Source of the DNA: JBFWNG01 sp050251195
Lineage (GTDB): Bacteria; Bdellovibrionota_B; Oligoflexia; Oligoflexales; Oligoflexaceae
Direction of reading: 5' to 3'
NCBI GenBank assembly: GCA_050251195.1
Contig: JBFWNG010000008.1
Coordinates: 1 to 64,000, forward strand
Length of the DNA: 64,000 nt
The notes below the pieces were generated by a model. It was given only the letters and a program-made list of their open reading frames with translations. It was not told the origin of the DNA and made no database searches. The translations under genes and the position numbers were made by a program. Positions 35,562-44,334 of the stretch are shown one piece after another; position 1 is the first letter of the stretch, and each line of letters begins with the position of its first letter.

Positions 35562-35642
35562 TAGGGGACAGTCGAACGCCCAGCAATTCGGACTAAGGGG
35601 ACAGTCGGATATAAGGGGACAGTCGAACGCCCAATAATTCGG
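35562..35642 (+). repeat. GGGGACAGTC repeat cluster
   Basis: Three copies of AGGGGACAGTCG occur in 60 bases. Two are part of a longer near-identical unit of about 30 nt (35562-35591 and 35612-35642) that continues GAACGCCCA and ends in AATTCGG; the middle copy (35594-35608) is short. Elements with this GGGGACAGT core are common in proteobacterial genomes and are linked in places to REP-associated Y1 transposases. No transposase gene is here. Confidence 0.7.
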
Positions 35643-35662
35643 GGGGCATAAGAAGGGGGCAC

Positions 35663-35686
35663 AAAAAAGGCCGCGTGAGCGGCCTT
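35663..35686 (-). terminator. Rho-independent terminator of flagellar operon
   Basis: Minus-strand AAGGCCGC / GCGGCCTT (8-bp perfect stem, 4-nt loop, 35667-35686) followed by a run of six T (35668-35663). It lies 25 bases after the fliW stop and closes the flgF-to-fliW unit. Confidence 0.9.
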
Positions 35687-35710
35687 GTGATAATCTCGAG
35701 GGGTCGAGAG

Positions 35711-36247
35711 TTATTTCTTTTTTGCTTCTTTGGTTTCCGTTTCAGTGGCGACAGCGTCTTTTGCCTTTTCGATGACTTCTTGGATAACTTGGCTGTCCAC
35801 TTCGTTGGCGCGCTTTTTGACTTCTTCGAGAATGTTGTGGCGCGTGGTGTATTCTTGGTTATTGAGGATGATTTGACGACCCTTGCGGTTCTTGAGGTTG
35901 AAAACCAAAGGAGCTTTGAGATTGGCCGTCATGTTTTGCGGGTTGCTTGGCATGGTGACGATAACGGAGATAACGGCATCTTTTTCATCTTTAATTTCGA
36001 GATCGGCTACTTCGGCCTCGTTGACTTCAACAGTGTAATCGGGTTTGAAAAGTAGTGGGTTGATGAGTACGAAGGCGATAGAGCCGTCGTCGAGAGATTG
36101 GAGCCATTTGAACGGAGACTTATCATCGTGGTCGAGGATGACGTACTGCTTCAGCTCAGGAAAGCCAATGAGCCCGTTGGGAAGCTGAACGATATCTTTG
36201 TCCTTGACCTCTATCTCCCCAAACCTCGTCGTTTTTACCTTTGCCAA
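35711..36247 (-). CDS. fliW: Flagellar assembly factor FliW
   Basis: 178 aa. FGEIEVKDKDIVQLPNGLIGFPELKQYVIL (in parts) and INPLLFKPDY are diagnostic. FliW binds flagellin and, when flagellin is low, releases it to sequester CsrA. Here it carries a longer Lys/Glu/Ala-rich C-terminal tail of about 30 residues. The start is a TTG with AAGGAGAGG upstream. It lies behind csrA in the same unit, the classical pairing, and fliC is 11 kb away. Confidence 0.93.
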   Translation of the reverse strand: MAKVKTTRFGEIEVKDKDIVQLPNGLIGFPELKQYVILDHDDKSPFKWLQSLDDGSIAFVLINPLLFKPDYTVEVNEAEVADLEIKDEKDAVISVIVTMPSNPQNMTANLKAPLVFNLKNRKGRQIILNNQEYTTRHNILEEVKKRANEVDSQVIQEVIEKAKDAVATETETKEAKKK

Positions 36248-36369
36248 GGCCCCTCTCCTTATGAAATACAGCGCTAATCGCTTCGTTAAATAAACAGGCC
36301 AAATGAAAATATGGTATGGATATATCTTTTCATAGTTTACTCAAATTTACTGGCCGGATCAACCTTTGT

Positions 36370-36654
36370 TCAGCTTTTTTCGGTTTTTACCCGACGCCTT
36401 AAGCCGCCGCCTGCTTTTTGAGGTTCCGAACTGTCCAACAATCCAGCAGCACCCTGGAGCGTTTGGATTTCCGTTTGGGAGGCACTGCGATTTTCTTCAA
36501 TAATTCGCTGGTATACCTCCTCCCTGTGGACAACTGTTGTCGCGCTTGCCTTGACTCCGAGACGTACCTGCTTTCCTTTGATCTGCATGACGATGATCTT
36601 GATATCGTCACCGATGGCTATTCCTTCTCCAACCTTCCTTGTCAGAACTAACAT
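36370..36654 (-). CDS. csrA: Carbon storage/translational regulator CsrA
   Basis: 94 aa. MLVLTRKVGEGIAIGDDIKI, then VRLGVKA and VHREEVYQRI, are the CsrA core that forms a beta-barrel dimer and binds GGA motifs in mRNA leaders. The C-terminal 35 residues beyond the usual ~60 are a Ser/Gln/Lys-rich extension. The ATG at 36654 has AGGAGG nine bases upstream. CsrA represses flagellin translation in systems where FliW is its antagonist, which fits the neighbouring gene. Confidence 0.93.
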   Translation of the reverse strand: MLVLTRKVGEGIAIGDDIKIIVMQIKGKQVRLGVKASATTVVHREEVYQRIIEENRSASQTEIQTLQGAAGLLDSSEPQKAGGGLRRRVKTEKS

Positions 36655-36698
36655 CCCCACGACCCTCCTTGGCTATTGGGGTAACTTACCAGATCCCT

Positions 36699-37598
36699 TT
36701 ATTGCAAAAAGTTTAACAGCGACGGTTGAAGCAGTTTGTTTGACGCCATGAGCGTGCTCTGCAAAACTGTCTCTGTTCTATTGAAATCAGAGATCGACTT
36801 ATAAGAATCCGCATCCTCGAGAACGGACACGGCTTCTCGCGACATTTCATCGGTCAATTCAACGCGCTGACCTGCACTGTCGAGAGCATTTTGAATTGAA
36901 CCTAAAGTAGCTTGGTAACTCGAGCTCTTGCTCATCTGAAAATCGAGTTCTTCGAGCGAAGAGCGAATCATTTCTTTGTCATCGGATTTGAGACCCTCGA
37001 ACAGCGTATTCAAGGTATGAACCATATTGAAGTGACCGCCTTGCAACTCTTCTTCACTTGCTTCGAAGAGTTGGCGCGCTTGGACGTTGATCTGACGAAA
37101 CAGGTTTTCGTCGATCTGCAAGAAAATCGCGCCGTCGTCCCCTCCATATTTGCCATCACTTGAAAGCGGCGGGGTTTGCGTCCTGAATCCGCCAAAGACG
37201 TATCGGTTGCCATAGGTCGTATTGCCGAGGGAAACAATTCCGTCGATGACCTCTTTTATCTCCCTCGCGGCAGCGTCGCGACTATCGTAGTCGTAAGTGT
37301 CGTTGGACATGGCTATGGCGAGTTCTTTGGCCCGAATAAGGCCGTCGTGAATTCCCGATATGGCACTTTCGGTTCTTTCCAAGTAACCTCTCGAATAGAG
37401 GATGTTTTTCTGGTACTGCTCCAGGTTCTTAAGCCTACCCCTTTCCTGAATGACACGGGCGGCAGAAACAGGATCGTCCGAAACCGCATTTATTTTCTTT
37501 TGCGTTGAAAGCATGTCGAGCATTCCAACGTTGTCCTCTCGAGCCTTGTTCATTCGATTGGCTGCAACATCATAACGCTGTCGTTCGGAGATTCTCAC
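36699..37598 (-). CDS. flgL: Flagellar hook-associated protein 3
   Basis: 299 aa. N-terminal MRISERQRYDVAANRMNKA and KINAVSDDPVSAARV match FlgL, the junction protein between hook and filament; the flagellin-like helices at both ends are visible. GTG start seven bases after AAAGG. It follows flgK by four bases. Confidence 0.92.
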   Translation of the reverse strand: MRISERQRYDVAANRMNKAREDNVGMLDMLSTQKKINAVSDDPVSAARVIQERGRLKNLEQYQKNILYSRGYLERTESAISGIHDGLIRAKELAIAMSNDTYDYDSRDAAAREIKEVIDGIVSLGNTTYGNRYVFGGFRTQTPPLSSDGKYGGDDGAIFLQIDENLFRQINVQARQLFEASEEELQGGHFNMVHTLNTLFEGLKSDDKEMIRSSLEELDFQMSKSSSYQATLGSIQNALDSAGQRVELTDEMSREAVSVLEDADSYKSISDFNRTETVLQSTLMASNKLLQPSLLNFLQ

Positions 37599-37602
37599 TT
37601 AA

Positions 37603-39024
37603 TTACCTTTTTAGAGCGAGTACGGTTTCTAGCATTTCATCCACAGTCGTTATCACGCGCGAAGATGCCGTAAAATTTGCTTGCCACTTCAAGAGATTCA
37701 TCGCCTCTTCGTCCATGGAAACGCCAGAGACTGCTTCACGACGAGCTTTGAGGTCGCCCATCAAAATATTGTTGGCTTGGTCTATGTGTTCGGAACGAAC
37801 GACGTCGAGACCAAACGATCCTACATAGTTTGCATAAAAGTCTTTAAAGCTAGCTTTACCGTTGTCCATGATCTTGTCGTGTTCTAGTCGCATAAGATTG
37901 TTGGCGATCACGTTGTCGCCGGGCGCTCCCGGCGTCGCCGCAATCGATATAGCGTCTGTCGACTCGGAAATAATACCGCTTAGATCAATTGTCTCGGCCG
38001 CGTTGTCGACACTGTCGGATCCAGTAAAAAAATCACGCCCCATCGACGATCCGTAATCCTTAAGACCGAAACCTTGTCGATGCACTTCGTTGACGCGATC
38101 CTTGAGGTTGAACGCCATTTCGTTATTCTTGGCCAGCAAAGACTCTACGACATTGTCGCGCACGTCCAGGTATCCCTTGATCTTTCCGTTTTCTATGCCG
38201 TTCGTAATAACTTTTGTGTTGCCTGCGGCGTCGATTGAAACTATGTCGACAAGATTGGAGTCTCCGTTCTTGGCGGCAACCCCTACCTGGGATGCGTATC
38301 CTTTGTCCACCAATAGGGTTTCGTTCGGCCCCATGATCGTCAACATGCCTTGGTCGCTCTGATAGTAGTTCACATTCATCTTGGTCGAAAGATCTTGCAA
38401 AAGTCTGTCTTGTTGGTCGCGAAGATCGTTGGCGTCAGCAGCTTCCGTCGTTTCGATGGCACTGATTTGCAAGTTGAGATCAGCGATCTGATTAAGAAGG
38501 ATATTAACTTCGTCAGTTTCGCCCATGATTCTCTGGTTTATATTTGCTTGCTGCACTTTTAAGCTTGAGTCGATGCGGCGAAAAGCGCTCACAAGATTTT
38601 GCGCAGCTTCGCGAACGTGAGTTCGCACAGTCAGTTCTTCCGGAAAATTCGATAATTCGCCGACGGCGTTGAAAAATCCGCTGAGCTCGTCGGAAATACT
38701 GGCGTTAAGCTCCGGACTGTAAATGCCTTCGAGGGCTTTTAGCTCTGTTTGGCGCGAGTCGCTGAAGCCTTTGTCTTGGTTCGTCTTGTTGATTTGCTTC
38801 TCGAGAAACTGGTCGTGCGCTCTAGTGATATTTTTCACGAAGACGCCATTGCCGATAACGATGCCCCGAGCCTCCAGCGGTTTTCTTTGTTCCGCATTGA
38901 CGCGCTGGCGCGAATATCCGTCGGTCTGCGCATTGGCAATGTTATGACCCGCCGTATCAACACCTTGACGGCTCGTAAACAGCGCTTCAGCGCCGATATT
39001 TAACGTGTGGTACAAACCTGGCAT
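37603..39024 (-). CDS. flgK: Flagellar hook-associated protein 1
   Basis: 473 aa. GLYHTLNIGAEALFTSRQGVDTAGHNIANAQTDGYSRQRV (in parts) is the conserved rod/hook N-terminus, and the C-terminal VSMDEEAMNLLKWQANFTASSRVI the matching helix. The ATG directly follows the stop of flgN, its secretion chaperone gene. Confidence 0.94.
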   Translation of the reverse strand: MPGLYHTLNIGAEALFTSRQGVDTAGHNIANAQTDGYSRQRVNAEQRKPLEARGIVIGNGVFVKNITRAHDQFLEKQINKTNQDKGFSDSRQTELKALEGIYSPELNASISDELSGFFNAVGELSNFPEELTVRTHVREAAQNLVSAFRRIDSSLKVQQANINQRIMGETDEVNILLNQIADLNLQISAIETTEAADANDLRDQQDRLLQDLSTKMNVNYYQSDQGMLTIMGPNETLLVDKGYASQVGVAAKNGDSNLVDIVSIDAAGNTKVITNGIENGKIKGYLDVRDNVVESLLAKNNEMAFNLKDRVNEVHRQGFGLKDYGSSMGRDFFTGSDSVDNAAETIDLSGIISESTDAISIAATPGAPGDNVIANNLMRLEHDKIMDNGKASFKDFYANYVGSFGLDVVRSEHIDQANNILMGDLKARREAVSGVSMDEEAMNLLKWQANFTASSRVITTVDEMLETVLALKR

Positions 39025-39642
39025 TTATGCTTTCACTCTAAGAATGCTACTCGATGTTTGCGATACGGTTTTTGTCACTCCTGATTGACTATAAACGGAG
39101 GACGATTCTTCGTTGACGTCCTGCCAAAACTTTATTGATTGTCGGTAGTGAAGTAACAGTTTGGAAATAAGGTGAGAGTTCATGTCTATCTTTGGCTTGG
39201 CCGAGATTTTTTTCTGATAAACGTCGGCAAAAACCTTTTCTATTTGGCTTGCAAGGTGCAGCAAAACTTTGACCTGATGGTGCTCGGGATGAGGAAGGGG
39301 CGTCACGGAGTCAAAACACCCGGCAATACCCTTGAGCCAGGAAACGACCTCCGTAAGCGTTGTTAGTCCATTGGTTTGCGTACCGGACAACGATTGGTAA
39401 GCAATTCTGATTGCTTCAGCGTTCTTTTGTAACTCAATCGAGATTCTTGAAATCATCTCGGAAATGTTTTCTTTTTCAACAATTAACTTCTCGAGAGCTT
39501 GAACATCCGACTCTTTGATGGTCTTGTGTTCTCTCTCGATAAGAGATTCTAAGGCGTCAAGCGTCCGACCAAGCATTTCTAGGCCGGACTTCACCTGTGT
39601 GGCTAAGTTAATAGCCCCTTCTAGCTGCTTCATTGTAGGCAT
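39025..39642 (-). CDS. flgN: Flagellar export chaperone FlgN
   Basis: 205 aa, all-helical. The N-terminal LDALESLIEREHKTIKESDVQALEKLIVEKE stretch (in parts) is typical of the FlgN helical bundle; the C-terminal 60 residues are an extension. FlgN chaperones FlgK and FlgL, encoded immediately downstream. Sequence similarity in this family is weak, so context supports the call. Confidence 0.85.
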   Translation of the reverse strand: MPTMKQLEGAINLATQVKSGLEMLGRTLDALESLIEREHKTIKESDVQALEKLIVEKENISEMISRISIELQKNAEAIRIAYQSLSGTQTNGLTTLTEVVSWLKGIAGCFDSVTPLPHPEHHQVKVLLHLASQIEKVFADVYQKKISAKPKIDMNSHLISKLLLHYRQSIKFWQDVNEESSSVYSQSGVTKTVSQTSSSILRVKA

Positions 39643-39650
39643 GGATCACT

Positions 39651-40013
39651 CTATTCGTCGGGCATTAGCGCCAGTTTATCCCTGATGGCTTCTCGCAGAA
39701 TTCCGTCCGCGATCTTGCCGGAATCGACTTTGTATTTGCCTTCAGCAAGGAGCCTTTTGAATTCGGCTACCTTATCTTCTCTGATGTCTGGAGTGTTCTT
39801 TGCGATATTTAACGCTTTGGCGCGAGCCGCAGCTACTTCTTTTGACTGATTCGAAAGCTCCACGGAATAGTCGCGGGCTTTGCCCTTAGATCTGTCGGCA
39901 CCGCCAACGGAAGAGTCTGTGACATCCGCGTTCTTCGCAGAGTCGACCGCACGCGACTGAGCAGGACTAATCGTGTTTTGGTTCACTCGTTTCGTTTCCA
40001 CAGTTGCCCCCAT
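39651..40013 (-). CDS. flgM: Anti-sigma-28 factor FlgM
   Basis: 120 aa. The C-terminal half (VELSNQSKEVAAARAKA, then IREDKVAEFKRLLAEGKYKVDSGKIADGIL, in parts) is the conserved sigma-28-binding region. FlgM holds FliA inactive until exported through the finished hook. Its presence implies a FliA sigma factor elsewhere and supports the sigma-28 promoters noted in this window. The ATG overlaps the flgJ stop (TAATG). Confidence 0.93.
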   Translation of the reverse strand: MGATVETKRVNQNTISPAQSRAVDSAKNADVTDSSVGGADRSKGKARDYSVELSNQSKEVAAARAKALNIAKNTPDIREDKVAEFKRLLAEGKYKVDSGKIADGILREAIRDKLALMPDE

Positions 40014-40384
40014 TATTTCATCTTTAATTTATCGTAAGCTTTTTGACCTTCGGATTTGTCGATTGCGTTGGCAGCAATGCTCAGGAGTTGGTCTTCAATC
40101 GCTTTGGCTAGTCCGCTTTGATCCTGCTGTGATATCTGCTTAGCATATTCCTGATCGAGCATACTACGAAAGATATTCTCGCCGTTCCCACCGCCCATCA
40201 ATCCGCCTTCAGTCGTCGCCTCTCGCATTGATTTTAACACAATTTCCATAAATATGGACTCGAACTCCTTCGCAAGTTCCCCGACCTTTTTTGCCTCGTC
40301 CTGGGGACTTAACTGTAACAGGCCATCTTGACGTTCATAAACGGCGTTTTTGCTTAATGCTTCAATTTGAGAACGAATATTCAC
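40013..40384 (-). CDS. flgJ: Rod-binding protein (FlgJ N-terminal domain)
   Basis: 123 aa. KVGELAKEFESIFMEIVLKSMREA, then MLDQEYAKQISQQ and GLAKAIEDQL (in parts), is the rod-binding domain of FlgJ. The peptidoglycan hydrolase domain found in enterics is absent, as is usual outside gammaproteobacteria. GTG start with AAGG eight bases upstream. Confidence 0.9.
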   Translation of the reverse strand: MNIRSQIEALSKNAVYERQDGLLQLSPQDEAKKVGELAKEFESIFMEIVLKSMREATTEGGLMGGGNGENIFRSMLDQEYAKQISQQDQSGLAKAIEDQLLSIAANAIDKSEGQKAYDKLKMK

Positions 40385-40394
40385 GTCTTTTACC

Positions 40395-41450
40395 TTACAG
40401 AATCTTTAACTCGGCAGACAACCCGCCTGCCGCATAGATAGCTTGAAAAATCGTAATCATCTCTTGGGGTTTAAGCCCTAAGGCGTTCAGGCTACTGATA
40501 AGCTGTCCAACTGTGGCGCCGCCGACCTGGGTCACAGAACCGGTCTTCTTGGCTTTGTCCTTGCTGTCTGGATTTACCTCGATACTGATATTGCCGTGAG
40601 AGACTACAACTTTGCCGATAGCGACATCGTCACCCATAACGATGGTTCCGGTGCGCTGGTTAAACACCACAATCGCCTTGCGATTAACTTTCACCTTGAT
40701 GTTTTCAAGTTCTGCCAGAAACTCGACGACCCGGCCCTCAAAGAATTCAGGTATTTCCACTTCTACAAGAGAAGGATCGACGGACCGCGCGTAAAATCCT
40801 CGCAGATGATTGTTGATAGCTTCGGAGATTGCGGAATTGGTGGAAAAATCGGGCTCTCTAAGATGAAACCGGATGAGGTTGTCGCTGGTAAATTCAGGGA
40901 TAAACTCTCGTTCCACAGTTCCACCTTGGGTCACCGTGGCGACCGTCTTAGGACCGGTATCCAAATCTTGCATGACGACCGCACCCGAGCCGACAACATA
41001 AACATTGCCGTCTCCTGCTTTTAAGTGCGTCGGCAATAGCGTGCCTCCGGCCAAACTTTTCGCATCGCCCAGGACAGAAACTTTGACGTCGATCCTATCA
41101 CCGTTTTTCGCGAAGGCGGGAAGCTCTGCGGTTACGACAACTCCTGCAACGCTCTGAACGGGAATCGGATCAGAGCCAACCTTCATCCCAAATTTTTTTA
41201 TAAGACTTGCCGTCGCCTGGTTTGTGGCAATAGCGCTCTGGGAATCTCCCGTCGCGGGCAGTCCAACTACCAGTCCAAAACCAATAAGCTGATTGGATCT
41301 ATTGCCTTTAATTTGGGCAAGGTCCTTGATTCTAACCATCTGAGAAAATGACAACGACGCCGGCAGCAAAACGCCAAAAATGAAAAGGAGAATGCATCCG
41401 ATTCCTCGTCCATAGGATAGAACGAGAGCTCTATTTTCCTTTGGCTGCAT
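40395..41450 (-). CDS. flgI: Flagellar P-ring protein FlgI
   Basis: 351 aa from the ATG at 41450. A signal sequence (GCILLFIFGVLLPASLSFS) precedes the conserved RIKDLAQIKGNRSNQLIGFGLVVGLPATGD (in parts), and the protein ends DLIAIFQAL-like (MITIFQAIYAAGGLSAELKIL, in parts). FlgI forms the ring in the peptidoglycan layer. It overlaps flgH by 20 nt; the longer frame is that gene in another phase. Confidence 0.95.
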   Translation of the reverse strand: MQPKENRALVLSYGRGIGCILLFIFGVLLPASLSFSQMVRIKDLAQIKGNRSNQLIGFGLVVGLPATGDSQSAIATNQATASLIKKFGMKVGSDPIPVQSVAGVVVTAELPAFAKNGDRIDVKVSVLGDAKSLAGGTLLPTHLKAGDGNVYVVGSGAVVMQDLDTGPKTVATVTQGGTVEREFIPEFTSDNLIRFHLREPDFSTNSAISEAINNHLRGFYARSVDPSLVEVEIPEFFEGRVVEFLAELENIKVKVNRKAIVVFNQRTGTIVMGDDVAIGKVVVSHGNISIEVNPDSKDKAKKTGSVTQVGGATVGQLISSLNALGLKPQEMITIFQAIYAAGGLSAELKIL

Positions 41451-42465
41451 CTTTTTTATCCCCTGGCTTTTCGGTTTTCTCGATGCCCTGTGCTTTATCC
41501 ATTTCATCGATAAGTTCCTTCTGCTCTTCAACTGTCTTTGTAAGGTCCTCAATCTTGTCGTTGAGATCTTTGGTTTCGGAATCCATCGCAGCTCGATCTT
41601 CCAGAAGCTTCTTTCTTTCCTCGGCAACAGTTTTCCGTTCCTCGCTAAAGGAAGTAATCTTGTTATGAAGGTCATTTCGAACTTTCATAAGCTGCTTCTG
41701 ATCATCTTTGATTTTGGAAGCAATCTTAGAATTTGCCTCGCTAAAGCCGGACAGACGCAATGTGTACTCGTCCTCCCAATTGAACGAAGAACGATCAATT
41801 GTTTCCGCAGGACCTTGCTCCACCCATTTCACATCGAAAAGATCTTTAGTGCTAATCGGCTCTTCCTTTAACGTTGCTTCGTACGGGATCTTGGCGTGAA
41901 TCTGAATTAGGTTGGTCTCGAACTTATTAACAGACGACCTTTCAAAAGAAACGAGAAGATCGCCGTTTTCCATAACACGCTCTATCCGCATGTTGAGTTC
42001 GTTTATTAGTTTCGGGTCGGAGCTGTCCGCACCCAGGCTGGGCAGGGCGGACAACAACTCGTCCTTAGCCGCGGCGTCCGGCTTTTTCTCTCCGGCGGCG
42101 GCAGTAGCTTCAGGGGTATCTGGCTTGCTACCTCTGTTAGGTTCCACATTTACGGTTATGAAGTCATGAACGCCCGGACGTTCCTTGGCGAGAAAAAGAT
42201 TATTGTTCATGTCATCAAGATTGTACAGCGAACCCGAGGTTCGTGATTTGTCAACGGGTACAATTACTTGCTCTGACGACTTACGATAGAGAGTTTCAGG
42301 TGCTTGCATGTCTTCAATCTTGCGTTTGCTGACATACATCTCGCCCCCCTCTCCTTCCACCTTTTTGGTTCCGAGCGGTCTTTGAGAAATAGGCGTCATC
42401 GAAGTCGAACGACAAGCCGCAATGACGATCGTCAGGAATAAGAGTTTGCAAAAATGACTTTTCAC
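41431..42465 (-). CDS. flgH: Flagellar L-ring lipoprotein FlgH with coiled-coil tail
   Basis: 344 aa, over 100 longer than usual. Lipobox ends at C18. SGSLYNLDDMNNNLFLAKERPGVHDFITVNV (in parts) is the FlgH core motif, and a shortened beta domain follows. From residue 245 to 322 the sequence is a continuous Lys/Glu/Asp-rich coiled coil, then a Lys-rich tail. The normal FlgH C-terminus appears to be replaced by the coiled coil. Position between flgA and flgI confirms identity. GTG start overlaps the flgA stop (GTGA). Confidence 0.85.
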   Translation of the reverse strand: MKSHFCKLLFLTIVIAACRSTSMTPISQRPLGTKKVEGEGGEMYVSKRKIEDMQAPETLYRKSSEQVIVPVDKSRTSGSLYNLDDMNNNLFLAKERPGVHDFITVNVEPNRGSKPDTPEATAAAGEKKPDAAAKDELLSALPSLGADSSDPKLINELNMRIERVMENGDLLVSFERSSVNKFETNLIQIHAKIPYEATLKEEPISTKDLFDVKWVEQGPAETIDRSSFNWEDEYTLRLSGFSEANSKIASKIKDDQKQLMKVRNDLHNKITSFSEERKTVAEERKKLLEDRAAMDSETKDLNDKIEDLTKTVEEQKELIDEMDKAQGIEKTEKPGDKKDAAKGK

Positions 42466-43517
42466 AATACAACCTCGAGCTCGCCATTTGCAAGAACCAT
42501 GGCTTGAAGAGTCTTTTTGGTGTCTTGGATAAAGACGCGCACGTTCTCTCCGAGAGCGGCATTATCAAGAACCTTGGCATCCGACATGACAGTGATGTCG
42601 CCCGTAACAAGTTTAACGCGAACGTTTTGCCCGCGTTTAATGATCTCATCTTTCTTCGTCGCGCTCAAACGTACGGGTTCGCCAGCTGCCACGGCTCTCG
42701 TGAGAACAATATTTGAAATCTGTTTGGGATTGACGAAGGCGTCTTCTCTATGTTGGCCGGCTCTTATCCATGCATAAATAAAGTCGTCAATCTGCAGTCG
42801 CGCACCTCGTTCTAGGTCCTTTCTTGCGACCGGCAAGTATTGGCTTACGCCAATGTTCGCGTAAAATGGGAACGAAATAGAATCTCCTAAGAATCGTATT
42901 TCGGCGTTCCATTTGCGATGCGATCTCGAAAAAATCCGAGCAACAGTGCTTTCATCGCGGAAGTCGACTTGGTCCAACTCGGTAAAAGTAAGCATCTTTT
43001 CCATTGCTGGCGCTAGAACTCTCTTAGGAACTTGAATCGACTCAACTTCAAGTTTGAGCGTTTTGGAGTTCGCCATCTTCTCCTGCAGATACCCCGTTAA
43101 GGCTGTCTTAAGATAATCAGAATCGACGACGACTGACTCTGTTTCCAGTTCGATTTTTTCGCCGTCGACAGCAACGGAAACACCTTCAAGTTCGGTTTTC
43201 AAAATCGGCAAAATGTCCGACGAAAGAAGCTGTCTCCTCTCGCCGGGCAGAGGACTCTGGCCTAAATCTATTCCATGCGCTTCGTCACAAGTCGCGTGCC
43301 ATCCGGAACACTCGGCGATATCGCCTAGAAAGATTCTTTCTTTATTGAGTTTAACATTGTTGAAAAGCTTAAAGACGACGCTTAGCTCTACCTGAGGAGC
43401 TACCTCGTCGTCCTCAACCTGTTCAGCGCTGCTATCGTCTACCTGGGCAAAGCAGGACCGTCCTGGCACCATTGCCGCCCAGCAGAGAAGCGCTAACGTT
43501 AGAATAATGATTTTCAA
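42462..43517 (-). CDS. flgA: Flagellar P-ring assembly chaperone FlgA
   Basis: 351 aa. Signal peptide, a long N-terminal part, then the SAF-type domain ASRDLERGARLQIDDF-like (VARKDLERGARLQIDDFIYAW in parts) and C-terminal IKRGQNVRVKLVTGDITVMSDAKVLDNAALGENVRV (in parts). FlgA is the periplasmic chaperone that helps FlgI assemble. TTG start with AGAGGT upstream. Confidence 0.9.
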   Translation of the reverse strand: MKIIILTLALLCWAAMVPGRSCFAQVDDSSAEQVEDDEVAPQVELSVVFKLFNNVKLNKERIFLGDIAECSGWHATCDEAHGIDLGQSPLPGERRQLLSSDILPILKTELEGVSVAVDGEKIELETESVVVDSDYLKTALTGYLQEKMANSKTLKLEVESIQVPKRVLAPAMEKMLTFTELDQVDFRDESTVARIFSRSHRKWNAEIRFLGDSISFPFYANIGVSQYLPVARKDLERGARLQIDDFIYAWIRAGQHREDAFVNPKQISNIVLTRAVAAGEPVRLSATKKDEIIKRGQNVRVKLVTGDITVMSDAKVLDNAALGENVRVFIQDTKKTLQAMVLANGELEVVL

Positions 43518-43528
43518 TGGACCTCTAT

Positions 43529-44314
43529 TTATCTAATGCTATTTGTTTGCTGTAGCATTTGATCTCCAGTTTGGATCACTTTCGAGTTGAGCTCGTATGC
43601 TCGTTGCCCGGTGATCATGTTCACCATTTCTTCGACGATGTTGACGTTTGAAGATTCGAGTTGCCCTTGCGCAATGCGACCAAACCCTTCGCTATTGGGA
43701 ACGCCAAGAACAGGTTCGCCACTGGCGAGAGTTTCGGAATAGAGATTCTTGCCCAGCGAATCAAGACCGGACGGGTTCACGAAGTTCGCAACTTGAATTT
43801 GGCCCATCTCTTCTGTTTGGGTGCCAATTTTCACGGAAACAGTGCCGTCCATGCCGATTTGAATCTTGTCGTGCGTCACACCCGGGGGAATAACGATTTC
43901 CGGCACAATGGGAAATCCGTCTGAATTCACCAATCTTCCGTTCCTGTCTATTTTCAAAGATCCGTCTCTCGTGTAGGCAATGCCGCCGTCGTCCTTCTGT
44001 ACTCTAAAGAACCCTTCGCCCTCGATCATAAGGTCTGTATTCTTATTCGTAATTTTGATGGCGCCTTCACCAAACATTTTCTCGACAGACGTTACGCGTG
44101 ATCCTCCGCCTATTTGAATACCGCTTGGAACAATAGTTCCGGCTGTGGAGTTTTGCCCTGGCGCTTTTAAAGTCTGATACAGGAGATCGTTAAAGTTGGC
44201 TCGAGATCTTTTGAATGCCGTGGTGTTGACGTTCGCAATGTTGTTGGCGATGGTGTCAATCGTGATCTGTTGCGCTTCCATACCGGTTGCGGCTGTAAAC
44301 AGAGATCTCATCAT
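43529..44314 (-). CDS. flgG: Flagellar distal rod protein FlgG
   Basis: 261 aa. MMRSLFTAATGMEAQQITIDTIANNIANVNTTAFKRSRANF (in parts) and the C-terminal SNVNIVEEMVNMITGQRAYELNSKVIQTGD are textbook FlgG. It forms the distal rod passing through the P and L rings encoded next. Confidence 0.96.
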   Translation of the reverse strand: MMRSLFTAATGMEAQQITIDTIANNIANVNTTAFKRSRANFNDLLYQTLKAPGQNSTAGTIVPSGIQIGGGSRVTSVEKMFGEGAIKITNKNTDLMIEGEGFFRVQKDDGGIAYTRDGSLKIDRNGRLVNSDGFPIVPEIVIPPGVTHDKIQIGMDGTVSVKIGTQTEEMGQIQVANFVNPSGLDSLGKNLYSETLASGEPVLGVPNSEGFGRIAQGQLESSNVNIVEEMVNMITGQRAYELNSKVIQTGDQMLQQTNSIR

Positions 44315-44334
44315 AAATTTTCCCCTATTCTTTC

